DNA of 64,000 nucleotides, taken from assembly GCF_050908995.1 (NCBI RefSeq), contig NC_135118.1, forward strand, positions 20,097,501-20,161,500, read 5' to 3'. This DNA comes from Andrena cerasifolii. Taxonomy: Eukaryota; Arthropoda; Insecta; Hymenoptera; Andrenidae. The position numbers were made by a program, and so were the translations under genes. Shown here one piece after another: positions 62,831 through 64,000 of the stretch. Below the pieces are notes generated by a model, which did not search any database, had not been told where the DNA came from, and worked only from the letters and a program-made list of their open reading frames with translations. Within the stretch, counting starts at the first letter, position 1. Each line of letters begins with the position of its first letter.

Positions 62831-63918
62831 CACCGATTACGTGACAACAAAGTTGTAATTTTCAGATTATTTCTGGTTAGGGCACTTTCTTGTCATAAGC
62901 TCCATCGTCCAGTTACGACTATATATACATATACACGGGTATATCAATACCGACAGACATAAATCTCGAAAGAGTTCCGCGATAGAACACAGACCCCTTC
63001 TCTAAAGAGGCTTACATAATCCTATAACAGCGGGCGTTTTCACCAGCTCGCATCGCCTCGATCCGGGGATCTTCGATGTCCCTCCCGTTAACAACAGAAT
63101 CGTCCAGGTCGCGTCCAATTATTTTCAGGGGGAGGGGGGAGGGGGAGACGTAACGACGGCGAGACGGCTCACCCCGTTCATGGTGGCATGCTCGCGAAGG
63201 AAGGAACCGCACCGGCGGTTAAATTTATCCTTCGCGGAGTTTCGGGGAGCTCGTTTTGCTCGATGGATACCTAAAACGCTCACGGTTTCGAGAGGACTCG
63301 GAAATAGCTATGGACTCGGGGCTCCCGAAATATCTAACACCATAGATTATAGTCGCGTGTAACGCGCGTGCAAGTGCGCGCCCCGGCTCCCTATCCGACG
63401 AGCGCACCGAACGATTAAGTGACTCCGAAACGCTTCCTAAAGCACATATATCACGGCCGGTTGGATGCTGCTTTGACAGCCATCGGGGGCTGATGTATGC
63501 CGGCTCTCGGTGGACGATAGCGTGGCGCTTAGACCATCGAGCATTACCCACCGCCGAATTCGGAGTGGTTGACGATTGAAATTAATCTACTAATCTACTA
63601 AAGAGAAATTCTTCCTCCCACTTCAATCCTTTTTTCTTTATCTCTCTATCCCTCTAGCAATGGGACGCATCCAGAATGGTAACGGGCCATTAATCGGCTA
63701 ATCGCCGAGACACGATAAGGTAAGATGGCCCTTACTTGAAGCAGAGCGATCACCAGACGCGTCTCACCGCTCTGCACGGCTATGGTGCTTATGGTGGTGG
63801 TCGGGCTGGTGGTTTGTTGCGGTGCATCCTCGTTGCTCTCCACCACCGTTCGCGACTCCTTCTCACGGGGCCCCTCGCCATTCGCCGTCGTTTCCATCGT
63901 GTCGTGTCCGTCCACCAT
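2919..63918 (-). CDS. zormin: Giant titin-family muscle scaffold gene (zormin/CCDC141-like), 37-exon model, C-terminus not reached
   Basis: Joining 37 exons from the ATG at 63918 to the donor at 2919 gives one open frame of about 4,093 codons with phase kept at every junction. Order: spectrin-like helical region (residues about 60-1230), six Ig domains (about 1290-1900), Ser/Thr linker (to about 2020), two Ig domains (about 2050-2270), proline/charge-rich PEVK-like region with ESDYESD and PPEIGY modules (about 2285-3850), one Ig domain (about 3875-3970) and an acidic/aromatic tail. Ig I-set arrays with PEVK-like spacers are typical of sarcomeric titin-family scaffolds of Z-disc and M-line. 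The leader and helical part resemble vertebrate CCDC141, which lies beside TTN. I infer the zormin orthologue; other titin-like or unc-89-like genes are alternatives. No stop codon was reached. Confidence 0.65.
3196..3385 (-). CDS. zormin: Exon 36: acidic/aromatic tail segment
   Basis: Acceptor TTACAG, phase 1, joining to Ig 9 as Gly. Peptide VPSPFYGTYRDQNISERSIE, then PPKYVALKDLFLPQENDTK and YGDDSPFNFHLSMDH. Donor AG|GTGAGC, phase 2. It is separated from exon 35 by 6.7 kb. The phase fit and protein-like composition support it, but it could belong to a neighbouring or alternative transcript. Confidence 0.65.
3434..3569. mobile_element. Short inverted-repeat element
   Basis: AGAGGGCCGGG at 3434-3444 is mirrored by CCCGGCCCTCT at 3559-3569. 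The 136 bp size suggests a MITE remnant; no clear target duplication. Confidence 0.5.
4263..4874. mobile_element. TA-flanked MITE-like element
   Basis: Ends are imperfect inverted repeats (TAGGGTGGCTCTTATTT and its right counterpart AAATAAGAACTACCCTA), and internal flanks also mirror (CTTCGGGGTA / TACCCCGAAG). TA at each edge suggests Tc1/mariner-type insertion. No coding capacity. Confidence 0.65.
6639..6944. repeat. 153 bp tandem duplication
   Basis: Two near-identical copies starting AGAAACAGT at 6639 and 6792, both containing AAAGGTGGACATACTATAC. The period is a multiple of three, so the frame stays open across it. Confidence 0.75.
8988..9088 (-). other. Possible alternative last exon after exon 35
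   Basis: A weak acceptor (CGATCCTAG) would join in phase to exon 35 and give a 32-residue tail (ISPSYARATGNYLFDKLQNR then WPLKEPGESFAR) ending in TAA. No polyadenylation signal was checked convincingly. This is a candidate only. Confidence 0.2.
10123..10200 (-). CDS. zormin: Exon 35: end of Ig domain 9
   Basis: Acceptor with a long polypyrimidine tract (TTCTCTTTCAG). The 26-residue peptide EDAGTYACTATNSLGSTVTS then ATLQVP is the F-G hairpin with the second Cys. Donor G|GTAACA, phase 1. Confidence 0.9.
10201..10570 (-). other. Intron 34
   Basis: AT-rich with a local repeat of AAAGGTTTC near 10380-10400. Nothing else seen. Confidence 0.7.
10571..10751 (-). CDS. zormin: Exon 34: core of Ig domain 9
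   Basis: Acceptor TTTGCAG, opens PLRDIAVVSGQTARFECIVQ with B-strand Cys, Trp in NILWSKDGRIID, and VCRLTIVRAFP. Donor G|GTACGT, phase 1. This Ig closely follows the titin I-set pattern. Confidence 0.92.
10831..10928 (-). CDS. zormin: Exon 33: linker and A strand of Ig domain 9
   Basis: Acceptor ATTCTAG; peptide SPWPTTNGVASSKEVIQPYL then EILPKKAPLFIT, where APLFIT is the Ig A strand. Donor ACG|GTAACG, phase 0. Short, Met-free exon supported by phase and by completion of the Ig in exons 34-35. Confidence 0.82.
10929..11673 (-). other. Intron 32
   Basis: GC-moderate intron sequence. The frame of exon 32 stays open past its donor for over 70 codons, but the continuation is not protein-like. No repeat recognised. 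Confidence 0.65.
11674..12189 (-). CDS. zormin: Exon 32: spacer with DPDTGLIYF motif
   Basis: Acceptor TAAACAG completes Gly. It begins TKQIDPDTGLIYFKYDFGYE, an unusually aromatic and ordered-looking stretch inside the disordered region, then FGIVLPGEGKK. Later, TVKWEPTSESEFSEAEDI recalls the ESDYESD modules. It ends Ser/Pro-rich (SPLSLSPSLPSLSPRYSS). Donor G|GTACTC, phase 1. Confidence 0.88.
12190..12694 (-). other. Intron 31
   Basis: Ordinary intron sequence; no element recognised. Confidence 0.65.
12695..12880 (-). CDS. zormin: Exon 31: charged spacer
   Basis: Acceptor ATCCGCAG, peptide VASRHMSDMTSSFKSKTEKF, then SDLKQGKPILKHPAESRAS, ending RVSEHG. Donor G|GTAATC, phase 1. No recognised domain. 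A (CT)n polypyrimidine run lies about 90 bases upstream in the intron. Confidence 0.75.
12881..13482 (-). other. Intron 30 with (CT)n tract
   Basis: Contains a (GA)n run on the plus strand at about 12969-12992. On the transcribed strand this is a (CT)n tract about 90 bases before the exon 31 acceptor. Confidence 0.7.
13483..14265 (-). CDS. zormin: Exon 30: PEVK-like exon with third ESDYESD module
   Basis: Acceptor CCGATAG, phase 1 to phase 1 (donor C|GTAAGA). Contains LLPGTPPEIAYAPPQPTYYE, RKFVQGQFRESDYESDLDTR, EEPRYRKVQPPASK and ILKPGSPPEFGFVSRNDVK. GC-rich codon use makes the opposite strand open too, which explains the antisense frame here. Proline- and charge-rich and presumably disordered. 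Confidence 0.9.
14266..15885 (-). other. Intron 29
   Basis: 1.6 kb; the first 400 bases next to exon 30 are GC- and CpG-rich with open antisense frames, the rest AT-rich. No exon or repeat supported. Confidence 0.6.
15886..16105 (-). CDS. zormin: Exon 29: ESDYESD module exon
   Basis: Acceptor TTTTCAG phase 0, donor G|GTATTT phase 1. The peptide ETVYATDQSQKKLETTKK is followed by KFVKGEFRESDYESDYDGRI, then LWKPRGYESDDQSFRPVKPY. This is the second copy of the acidic-Tyr module seen in exons 28 and 30 and makes up most of the exon. It contains no Met. Confidence 0.88.
16106..16987 (-). other. Intron 28
   Basis: Ordinary AT-rich intron. The first 130 bases stay in frame with exon 28, so a readthrough tail is possible. 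Confidence 0.65.
16988..19981 (-). CDS. zormin: Exon 28: giant 998-codon PEVK-like exon
   Basis: Acceptor TACGTAG, phase 0, opens SDEKKGEVSSLKQTSEQVP. Composition is dominated by P, E, V, K, S and T, with runs such as VKEVIREEKKIIEPQKTIVE. Repeated short modules include PPPEIGYMPKP, PPPEIGYSPAP, GGVKIFPSPTP and GGIRTIPPSPK. One copy of QESDYESDMDGHIKAKWRPY is followed by EEPRYRRVQPP. The C-terminal end is Ser- and Gln-rich (HESSSSTSSHMES). Such regions act as extensible or docking spacers in titin-like proteins. I chose donor AAG|GTTCGA; the frame stays open about 40 more codons past it. Confidence 0.88.
19982..20440 (-). other. Intron 27
   Basis: AT-rich; nothing recognised. Confidence 0.65.
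20441..20604 (-). CDS. zormin: Exon 27: end of Ig domain 8 and linker
   Basis: Acceptor TTGTTCAG; NIEHAGKYMVRATNAGGEAQ is the F-G hairpin without Cys, so Ig 8 has no canonical disulfide. A linker FEPTPDTMVEVHKTVIYEDV follows. Donor CAG|GTAATG, phase 0. Confidence 0.9.
20817..21209. mobile_element. MITE family A, copy 1 (in intron 26)
   Basis: Terminal inverted repeat GAAGGGTAAGGGG at the left mirrors CCCCCTACTCTTC at the right, both continuing into AAAAC..GAATGTC-like sequence. AACT flanks both ends, a likely 4 bp target duplication. Inner sequence matches the copies near 43 kb and 60 kb. Confidence 0.65.
21399..21602 (-). CDS. zormin: Exon 26: first part of Ig domain 8
   Basis: Acceptor CGTTCCAG, donor G|GTGGGC, phase 1. 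Starts TIFPPVFGRRLQAQVVKRGD; the B strand is VNMEVEVTG (no Cys), Trp in TVTWFKDDIPIKERPPEL. Confidence 0.9.
21694..21891 (-). CDS. zormin: Exon 25: second part of Ig domain 7
   Basis: Acceptor TTTCGCAG, phase 1 to phase 1. Core Trp in TIGWSKNGQEL, F strand DAGRYTCTASNEVGSASS. Donor A|GTAATC. With exon 24 it makes an Ig with only one of the two usual cysteines. Confidence 0.9.
21892..22330 (-). other. Intron 24
   Basis: AT-rich, 439 bases, splits Ig domain 7. Nothing else recognised. Confidence 0.65.
22331..22559 (-). CDS. zormin: Exon 24: basic/acidic linker and first part of Ig domain 7 (alternative start possible)
   Basis: The phase-0 acceptor ATCACACAG gives SYKVEEHEKIIQDQPGEIRQ, then the Ig start APRFVSPITGMIVDQGSDIV. 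The B-strand Cys position holds another residue (IVLEGII). Donor G|GTATGA, phase 1. The frame is open upstream to an ATG at 22604 (MAFTRQYKGRIPITQ) with A at -3, so an isoform could begin here from an internal promoter. The spliced form fits exon 23 exactly. Confidence 0.8.
22865..23694. repeat. 48 bp minisatellite with CACGTG cores
   Basis: About 17 copies of a 48 bp unit, each starting CACGTGGAAGCTA or CACGTGGAAACTA and ending CACATAGCT or CAAATATCC. Two subtypes alternate. Because 48 is a multiple of three, the plus strand shows long open frames with a 16-residue period; these are not genes. The array begins 33 bases inside the intron after exon 23. Confidence 0.92.
23727..24088 (-). CDS. 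zormin: Exon 23: Ser/Thr/Glu-rich linker
   Basis: Acceptor GTGATTAG completes a Gly codon; peptide WQKEEGQKLDEGAAERERV then a low-complexity Ser/Thr stretch (TESSTTHKTTTKEYISSSMS). It is probably disordered and phosphorylatable. Donor CAG|GTACGA, phase 0. The intron immediately after the donor is a 48 bp tandem array, starting 33 bases from the exon. Confidence 0.85.
25082..25155. repeat. Short tandem duplication
   Basis: GAAAATACAGAAGTACCGAG occurs twice about 50 bases apart. Confidence 0.6.
25741..26072. mobile_element. MITE family B, copy 1
   Basis: Imperfect terminal inverted repeats (TACCCTCCGTGGTCAC at left; mirrored GTGCGACTACGAAGGGTA at right) with inner mirrored GCACCCCAG and CTAGGGTGCG. 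Shares its body with 39285-39792. Confidence 0.6.
28085..29658. mobile_element. 1.57 kb inverted-repeat element
   Basis: Arms of about 55 bp: 28086-28140 mirrors 29604-29657, sharing GCCGGGTCCAGACCTGAATG and CAGGCTGAGCGCGCACGA. The outer right edge is TTAA and the left CTAA, hinting at piggyBac-type insertion. Another fold-back element sits inside. Confidence 0.65.
28910..29238. mobile_element. Fold-back element with 90 bp arms
   Basis: 28910-28999 and 29149-29238 are near-perfect inverted copies (shared GGTATCGGCGCACTGGA and ATACATCAAAGCTATTTTGC). It is nested in the 28085-29658 element. Confidence 0.8.
29750..30438. mobile_element. Outer TTAA-flanked element
   Basis: Edges TTAACCCCTCAACGACC and GGTCGTCGAGGGGTTAA form inverted repeats with TTAA at both ends, typical of piggyBac-like non-autonomous elements. 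It contains a second TTAA element. Confidence 0.7.
29833..30332. mobile_element. Inner TTAA-flanked element
   Basis: TTAAGGGGGTATACCCG at left and CGGGTATACCCCCTTAA at right, with arms of about 60 bp (shared GAACCCTCGGAAAATGTATA). Nested in the outer element. No transposase frame. Confidence 0.8.
31840..31914 (+). mobile_element. Possible Helitron 3' end
   Basis: The sequence GCGTGGCCGGGTATAGCTAG followed by T resembles Helitron termini (GC-rich stem then CTAG, insertion before T). No 5' end identified. Confidence 0.25.
32291..32465 (-). CDS. zormin: Exon 22: second half of Ig domain 6
   Basis: Acceptor TTTCTAG, donor G|GTAAGC, phase 1. Opens IQWLFNDRPVHGKDFLVSVS with the core Trp and has the F strand VGTVSCVAENAAGKAIC. 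It completes the sixth Ig; both disulfide-position Cys are present across exons 21-22. There is no Met, so it is easily missed by start-codon based searches. Confidence 0.9.
32466..33906 (-). other. Intron 21
   Basis: Splits Ig domain 6. Contains a 228 bp MITE at 33416-33643; the remainder shows no gene. Confidence 0.65.
33416..33643. mobile_element. TA-flanked MITE
   Basis: TAGGGTAGATGCACC at left and GGTACATCTACCCTA at right are inverted repeats extending about 26 bp to the TGGCCA shared by both arms. Confidence 0.75.
33907..34191 (-). CDS. zormin: Exon 21: second half of Ig 5 and first half of Ig 6
   Basis: 95 codons, phase 0 at both ends, the same length and phase as exon 18, suggesting tandem duplication of an Ig-pair exon unit. 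Completes Ig 5 (PEDRGNYVVKAINAHGEAKA, no F-strand Cys), linker FRRKEEFVQMEEK, then Ig 6 start APSFKEKFEDRSVPEGVSTK with Cys in FECIVVG. Confidence 0.9.
34192..35251 (-). other. Intron 20
   Basis: Splits Ig domain 5. AT-rich, with two fragments ending CCCCGGTCTCCCC (35078-35090) and CCCCGGTCTTCCC (35197-35209) related to the element at 52990-53387. Confidence 0.65.
35093..35209 (-). mobile_element. Partial copy of the 52990-53387 MITE family
   Basis: In inverted orientation it shares AAAGTATATTTTAGCATATT, TAATTAATTCAAACAAAAAT and the terminal CCCCGGTCT block. Confidence 0.65.
35252..35466 (-). CDS. zormin: Exon 20: linker and first half of Ig domain 5
   Basis: Acceptor GATTCAG completes a Pro codon. 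Linker PVSVPDGFSKARTEVEETVA, then SPKFVKLPTDSLVAEGENAV, Cys in FECAVAG, Trp in LRWFSDS. Donor TTG|GTGAGT, phase 0. Confidence 0.9.
35555..35735 (-). CDS. zormin: Exon 19: second half of Ig domain 4
   Basis: Acceptor TGTTACAG, opens VIWYHDDQPVKESADFQ; the F strand is DDAGVYKVVAINSGGEA, again without the F-strand Cys. Ends CTLTVT with donor C|GTATGT, phase 1. Confidence 0.9.
35736..36403 (-). other. Intron 18
   Basis: AT-rich, splits Ig domain 4. No element recognised. Confidence 0.65.
36404..36688 (-). CDS. zormin: Exon 18: second half of Ig 3 and first half of Ig 4
   Basis: 95 codons, phase 0 at both ends. Completes Ig 3 with SLIISEAFAKDAGCYMVAAK, where Val replaces the F-strand Cys. A short acidic linker (SDSELACSDMEP) leads into Ig 4: IQMPLKDLNAQEGRTVRLDC. 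The split inside Ig domains at the same place recurs in Ig 4, 5 and 6. Confidence 0.9.
36689..37379 (-). other. Intron 17
   Basis: Splits Ig domain 3. GC-richer first 250 bases next to exon 18, then AT-rich with a (TTTA)n run near 37170. No gene. Confidence 0.65.
37380..37546 (-). CDS. zormin: Exon 17: first half of Ig domain 3
   Basis: Acceptor TGTCTAG, donor AAG|GTAATA, phase 0. Holds strands A-C': KPRFVTPLSNAMGRAGQRVK, Cys in LECEARG, Trp in TITWYHDGRPIEE. The domain is completed by exon 18 after a 691 bp intron. Confidence 0.9.
37627..37929 (-). CDS. zormin: Exon 16: Ig domain 2
   Basis: Acceptor TTTTTAG and donor A|GTAAGA bound a single-exon Ig (phase 1 to phase 1). Landmarks: PPAFVKELVPSTAVEGSSH, Cys in RMECIVEG, Trp in TVQWYKND, and ATYTCKAANRLGQ. 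Both disulfide-position cysteines and the core Trp are present. Confidence 0.92.
38047..38446 (-). CDS. zormin: Exon 15: linker plus Ig domain 1
   Basis: Acceptor ATTTTAG, phase 0, opens TEIEKTVPIVEREPSPPKKV, an acidic/proline linker. A complete I-set Ig follows (residues about 1275-1360): APEFTIPLNDATVQEGERF, B-strand Cys in FTFQCNL, Trp in IIWYKDG, F-strand ARYTCRAFNIAG. Donor G|GTGAGC, phase 1, at the domain end, which is typical of a one-exon Ig. Confidence 0.92.
38578..39072. repeat. 30 bp minisatellite
   Basis: About 16 nearly perfect copies of a 30 bp unit with TTTGAGTATTCGAATGTTAT, self-complementary around TTCGAA. Open frames on both strands arise from the period being a multiple of three. 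A degenerate tail continues to about 39260. Confidence 0.93.
39285..39792. mobile_element. MITE family B, copy 2 with internal triplication
   Basis: Left edge ATGGGGTTCATTGCACCCCAG and right edge CTGGGGTGCGATACACCCC mirror each other. The middle carries about three diverged copies of a roughly 115 bp block with AAAATAGTTGTGG. Confidence 0.65.
39884..40329 (-). CDS. zormin: Exon 14: coiled coil and linker with ambiguous 3' end
   Basis: Starts TDRLPQFNEVIVENRQMLDS, then a long charged coiled coil (KVEMAAAEAAREEAENARKM), then a polar linker ending KEIHILQK. The exon end is uncertain. Reading on gives one Ala codon and a TAG stop at 39880-39878. Joining to exon 15 in phase needs a weak GC donor (AAG|GCATAG) or less likely GT sites upstream. 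So this may be the end of a short isoform, an internal exon, or both. Confidence 0.75.
40408..40771 (-). CDS. zormin: Exon 13: last clear spectrin-like repeat
   Basis: Acceptor TTGTTGCAG, donor G|GTAAAT, phase 1. It opens ILEEKIETYVKTTKESTIAS and includes SLRERWQSLKRRVEEIRRRI, the helix with spectrin Trp, and EAKEWNRAGSKLLMVIARKA. A third helix ends RIEKLKELSTIVFG. The intron before it carries a 736 bp TTAA-flanked element. Confidence 0.88.
40772..42252 (-). other. Intron 12
   Basis: Contains a TTAA-flanked element and, at 41045-41428, a GC-richer stretch of unknown origin with open frames but no recognised domain. Confidence 0.6.
41429..42164. mobile_element. TTAA-flanked inverted-repeat element
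   Basis: TTAAGGGGTTATGCCTACCT at left and AGGTAGGTATAACTCCTTAA at right; arms continue through GCAAGGTC and AAATCCCG. Non-autonomous, piggyBac-like. Confidence 0.8.
42253..42681 (-). CDS. zormin: Exon 12: coiled-coil / spectrin-like segment
   Basis: 143 codons, phase 0 at both ends (acceptor TTGCAG, donor GCG|GTAAGA). Begins VKQKIEQLQAQAEHATSLKN, contains DRVNQIQQKIQEAIARVQQQ, then YVKIYLAICDWQFTERIEEH. Strong heptads suggest coiled coil passing into a spectrin-like repeat. Confidence 0.88.
42682..43464 (-). other. Intron 11
   Basis: Mostly MITE family A copy 2; otherwise AT-rich. Confidence 0.65.
42907..43298. mobile_element. MITE family A, copy 2
   Basis: Shares AAGTTTTAATACTTTAG, TTTGTTCCAG, GGGGACATTC and CCCCTTACCCTTC with the copies at 20.8 and 60 kb; left terminus degenerate. 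Confidence 0.65.
43465..43592 (-). CDS. zormin: Exon 11: spectrin-like segment
   Basis: Acceptor GAAACAG completes a Gly codon; the peptide runs GETETTEGILRRLQQMHENT and ends LLELLISIFQNIEE. Donor GAA|GTAAGA, phase 0. A short helix pair in the rod. Confidence 0.8.
43669..43852 (-). CDS. zormin: Exon 10: spectrin-like segment
   Basis: Follows the inferred GC-AG intron; acceptor TTTCATCCAG. Starts TLETVTKFSESLYPVIKSQS and ends VNELESRIKGMNSLGQK, with donor AAAG|GTACTT, phase 1. Helical, charged and Leu-rich, consistent with the rod. Confidence 0.8.
43936..44094 (-). CDS. zormin: Exon 9: spectrin-like segment ending in a GC donor
   Basis: 53 codons from acceptor TTCCCAG (VDDPYLDIHRACLCVQTLLE) to ERKIEESTK. 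No GT donor keeps the frame into exon 10. The sequence AAG|GCAAGT, a strong match to the GC-AG donor consensus, removes 83 bases ending at ATCCAG and preserves phase 0. Without it the frame stops shortly downstream. Confidence 0.75.
44280..44888 (-). CDS. zormin: Exon 8: long spectrin-repeat exon
   Basis: 203 codons, the longest exon of the rod, phase 0 at both ends (acceptor CTCCAG, donor AAG|GTACTG). Helices include GVKRTVEELENRKIRLMERC, a Trp-bearing DKHDELRKWLSSIPEAFLQG, and IEELERRWKELQPLYVKLTG. The last is the signature W in helix C followed by Pro-Leu. It probably spans about two spectrin repeats. Confidence 0.9.
45113..45295 (-). CDS. zormin: Exon 7: spectrin-like repeat segment
   Basis: 61 codons, phase 0 at both ends, acceptor TCTTCCAG and donor GAG|GTCAGT. 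It opens AITKLDQLEIQLMTTEHPLY and closes with the loop-like YALLDVTGRGAPGAE. A 900 bp TTAA-flanked element sits in the intron between exons 6 and 7. Confidence 0.85.
45296..46704 (-). other. Intron 6
   Basis: Mostly occupied by a 900 bp TTAA-flanked element. Confidence 0.65.
45589..46488. mobile_element. TTAA-flanked element with internal duplication
   Basis: TTAAAGGGGTATTCTACTGT at left and ACAGTAGAATACCCCCTTAA at right. Inside, about 170 bp are duplicated (45755-45930 and 46285-46455, both with TTTCGAGGTGGTCGG and TCTTTCGTTAAGTCCATAAA). Confidence 0.8.
46705..46896 (-). CDS. zormin: Exon 6: spectrin-like repeat segment
   Basis: 64 codons, phase 0 at both ends, acceptor TTCCAG and donor TCG|GTGAGC. 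It starts EFQDRSIKITKSTERLVSSG and ends LLNRAVAFFDSARS, helical with conserved spacing of hydrophobics. It continues the rod from exon 5. Confidence 0.85.
47004..47260 (-). CDS. zormin: Exon 5: spectrin-like repeat segment
   Basis: Acceptor TTTTATAG completes an Ala codon; the peptide opens VIRVERWLEELHDRRRLIEA, a classic spectrin A-helix with Trp. A second helix carries LATDLRDLEEILNDRIAAL and a third LLLYELKKLQAEAK. Donor AAG|GTACCT, phase 0. A cytoskeletal rod role is inferred from the family. Confidence 0.85.
47261..47702 (-). other. Intron 4
   Basis: 442 bases with no recognised repeat. Confidence 0.65.
47703..47950 (-). CDS. zormin: Exon 4: spectrin-like repeat segment
   Basis: Acceptor TTTTTTAG precedes RAEECRESMRALEMACND, then helices containing KIHDLRKNMLEALMGALQEG. 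Ends in Gly/Ala codon G|GTGAGC, phase 1. Heptads of Leu/Ala and alternating charges fit a three-helix spectrin-like bundle. It has no catalytic features. Confidence 0.85.
47951..48266 (-). other. Intron 3
   Basis: 316 bases, AT-rich; nothing recognised. Confidence 0.65.
48267..48445 (-). CDS. zormin: Exon 3: first spectrin-like helix
   Basis: Begins SPVEELLRQADQLISNQ and continues AMAETLGQAWRDVNELLERR, a heptad-patterned helix with the Trp usual in spectrin repeats. Donor is CA|GTAAAC, phase 2. The codon is completed by C at the start of exon 4 to give His. An in-frame TAA lies immediately past the donor, so splicing is needed. Confidence 0.8.
48583..48705 (-). CDS. zormin: Exon 2: N-terminal CCDC141-like segment
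   Basis: 41 codons between acceptor CTAG and donor CAG|GTAAAA, phase 0 at both ends. The peptide starts SGEWLRLKVLEVQPELTKLG and continues as an amphipathic helix ending DDVLLRLQ. Together with exon 1 it forms the conserved N-terminal unit before the first spectrin-like repeat. It is too short to stand alone; phase agreement with both neighbours is the main support. Confidence 0.8.
50204..50767 (+). mobile_element. Solo-LTR-like copy 1, interrupted by a MITE
   Basis: Starts TGTAGTAGGCTCGC and ends TTTTATCCAACA (TG..CA), flanked on both sides by ATTC, a 4 bp target duplication. Aligns to 55214-55398 apart from an insertion. No internal retrotransposon genes nearby, so a solo LTR is likely. 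Confidence 0.65.
50250..50600. mobile_element. MITE nested in LTR copy 1
   Basis: GTCATCCTTAAATTACGTAAG at left mirrors CTTACGTAATTTAAGGACGG at right; internal G-rich runs (near 50281 and 50540) also mirror. Confidence 0.7.
51169..51233. repeat. Hairpin with 20 bp arms
   Basis: ACCCGAGGATGACTCGGTGT and ACCCCGAGTCAGCCTCGGGGT form imperfect inverted repeats around a 24-base loop. Confidence 0.5.
52990..53387. mobile_element. MITE with GGGGAGACCGGGG ends
   Basis: GGGGAGACCGGGGAAAGTTGA at left and TCAACTTGCCCCGGTCTCCCC at right. Contains a 46 bp tandem duplication at 53162-53250 (ATGTAAGCACTCAAATA). Confidence 0.75.
55214..55398 (+). mobile_element. Solo-LTR-like copy 2
   Basis: 185 bp, TGTAGTAGGCTCGC to TTTTACCCAACA, same orientation as copy 1; flanks CATT / CGTT nearly match. 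Contains a TA-rich run. Confidence 0.65.
59637..60893. mobile_element. MITE family A, copy 3, split by a TTAA element
   Basis: Left GAGGGTAAGGGG..AACAAGGAATGTC mirrors right GACATTCCTTGTTTTACCCC..TTACCC. The body matches copies 1 and 2, interrupted by the element at 59738-60427. Confidence 0.7.
59738..60427. mobile_element. TTAA-flanked element nested in MITE A copy 3
   Basis: TTAAGGGGCTGTTCCGGTCTA at left and TAGACCGGAACCTCCCCTTAA at right. 690 bp, no transposase. Confidence 0.8.
62708..62921. repeat. Perfect palindrome, 88 bp arms around (TA)n
   Basis: 62708-62795 and 62834-62921 are exact reverse complements by eye over 88 bases. The 38-base spacer is mainly a (TA)n microsatellite. Arms include AGTGCCCTAACCAGAAATAA. 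Either a fold-back element or a very young hairpin-forming duplication. Confidence 0.9.
63736..63918 (-). CDS. zormin: Exon 1: start codon and leader of the giant gene
   Basis: ATG at 63918-63916 has A at -3 and opens 61 codons, ending in CAA followed by donor GTAAGG, phase 0. The leader is polar and acidic and rich in Thr (TTSPTTTIST), followed by a hydrophobic stretch VQSGETRLVIALLQ. That stretch matches my recollection of the N-terminal signature of CCDC141-type proteins. There is no signal peptide, so a cytoplasmic protein is expected. The next coding exon lies 15 kb away and continues the same motif. Confidence 0.8.
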
Positions 63919-64000
63919 TCTCGCGATTCTTCCCTTTCGGCGGGAAGACAGAATCGTCCGAACTACCCGCGTGGATCGATTTAGCGATTACATCGGTTAC
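63919..64000 (-). other. 5' flank or leader of the giant gene
   Basis: These 82 bases upstream of the ATG show no in-frame upstream ATG and no convincing TATA box. The transcription start is probably beyond the window. Confidence 0.4.

Larger units (their letters stand above)
48706..63735 (-). other. Intron 1 (15 kb)
   Basis: Separates the start exon from the rest. Holds two LTR-like copies, several MITEs and a perfect palindrome. CpG-rich patches at 54.3-54.7, 56.0-58.0, 59.0-59.3, 61.2-61.7 and 63.0-63.6 kb carry overlapping open frames on both strands but no protein-like sequence. They are candidates for regulatory DNA. Confidence 0.6.

Overview
The window is animal nuclear DNA, almost certainly insect. 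It has intron-split genes with GT-AG junctions, long AT-rich introns, CpG-rich patches and many small inverted-repeat elements. The patchy GC content and the TTAA-flanked elements would suit a hymenopteran, but no sequence comparison was possible.

One very large gene occupies nearly the whole minus strand. I could thread 37 coding exons from an ATG at 63918 to a donor at 2919. All 36 junctions keep reading phase, giving about 4,093 codons. The model has not reached a stop codon at the left edge, so the gene probably continues beyond base 1. From N to C terminus the protein has: a short leader plus a helical, spectrin-like region resembling vertebrate CCDC141 (exons 1-14, 63.9-39.9 kb); six I-set Ig domains (exons 15-22, 38.4-32.3 kb); a Ser/Thr/Glu-rich linker (exon 23); two more Ig domains (exons 24-27); a long PEVK-like, proline- and charge-rich region with repeated ESDYESD and PPEIGY modules (exons 28-32, 20.0-11.7 kb); a ninth Ig domain (exons 33-35); and two acidic/aromatic exons (36-37, about 3 kb). 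This is a titin-family muscle scaffold. My best identification is the insect zormin gene, the neighbour or 5' part of the sallimus titin locus. The architecture is clear; the name is recalled from family knowledge.

Most junctions are standard GT-AG. Exon 9 ends in a strong GC donor (AAG|GCAAGT). Exon 14 ends at an ambiguous site, either an in-frame stop or a weak GC donor. Exon 24 has both an in-phase acceptor and an upstream ATG, so an internal start is possible.

The rest is intron: a 15 kb first intron (48.7-63.7 kb), an 8.2 kb intron (24.1-32.3 kb), a 6.7 kb intron (3.4-10.1 kb) and many shorter ones. They hold two coding-length minisatellites (48 bp and 30 bp units), at least five TTAA-flanked inverted-repeat elements (some nested), several other MITE-like families, two solo-LTR-like copies of one family, and a perfect 88 bp palindrome around a TA microsatellite. 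I saw no tRNA, rRNA, CRISPR array or convincing plus-strand gene.
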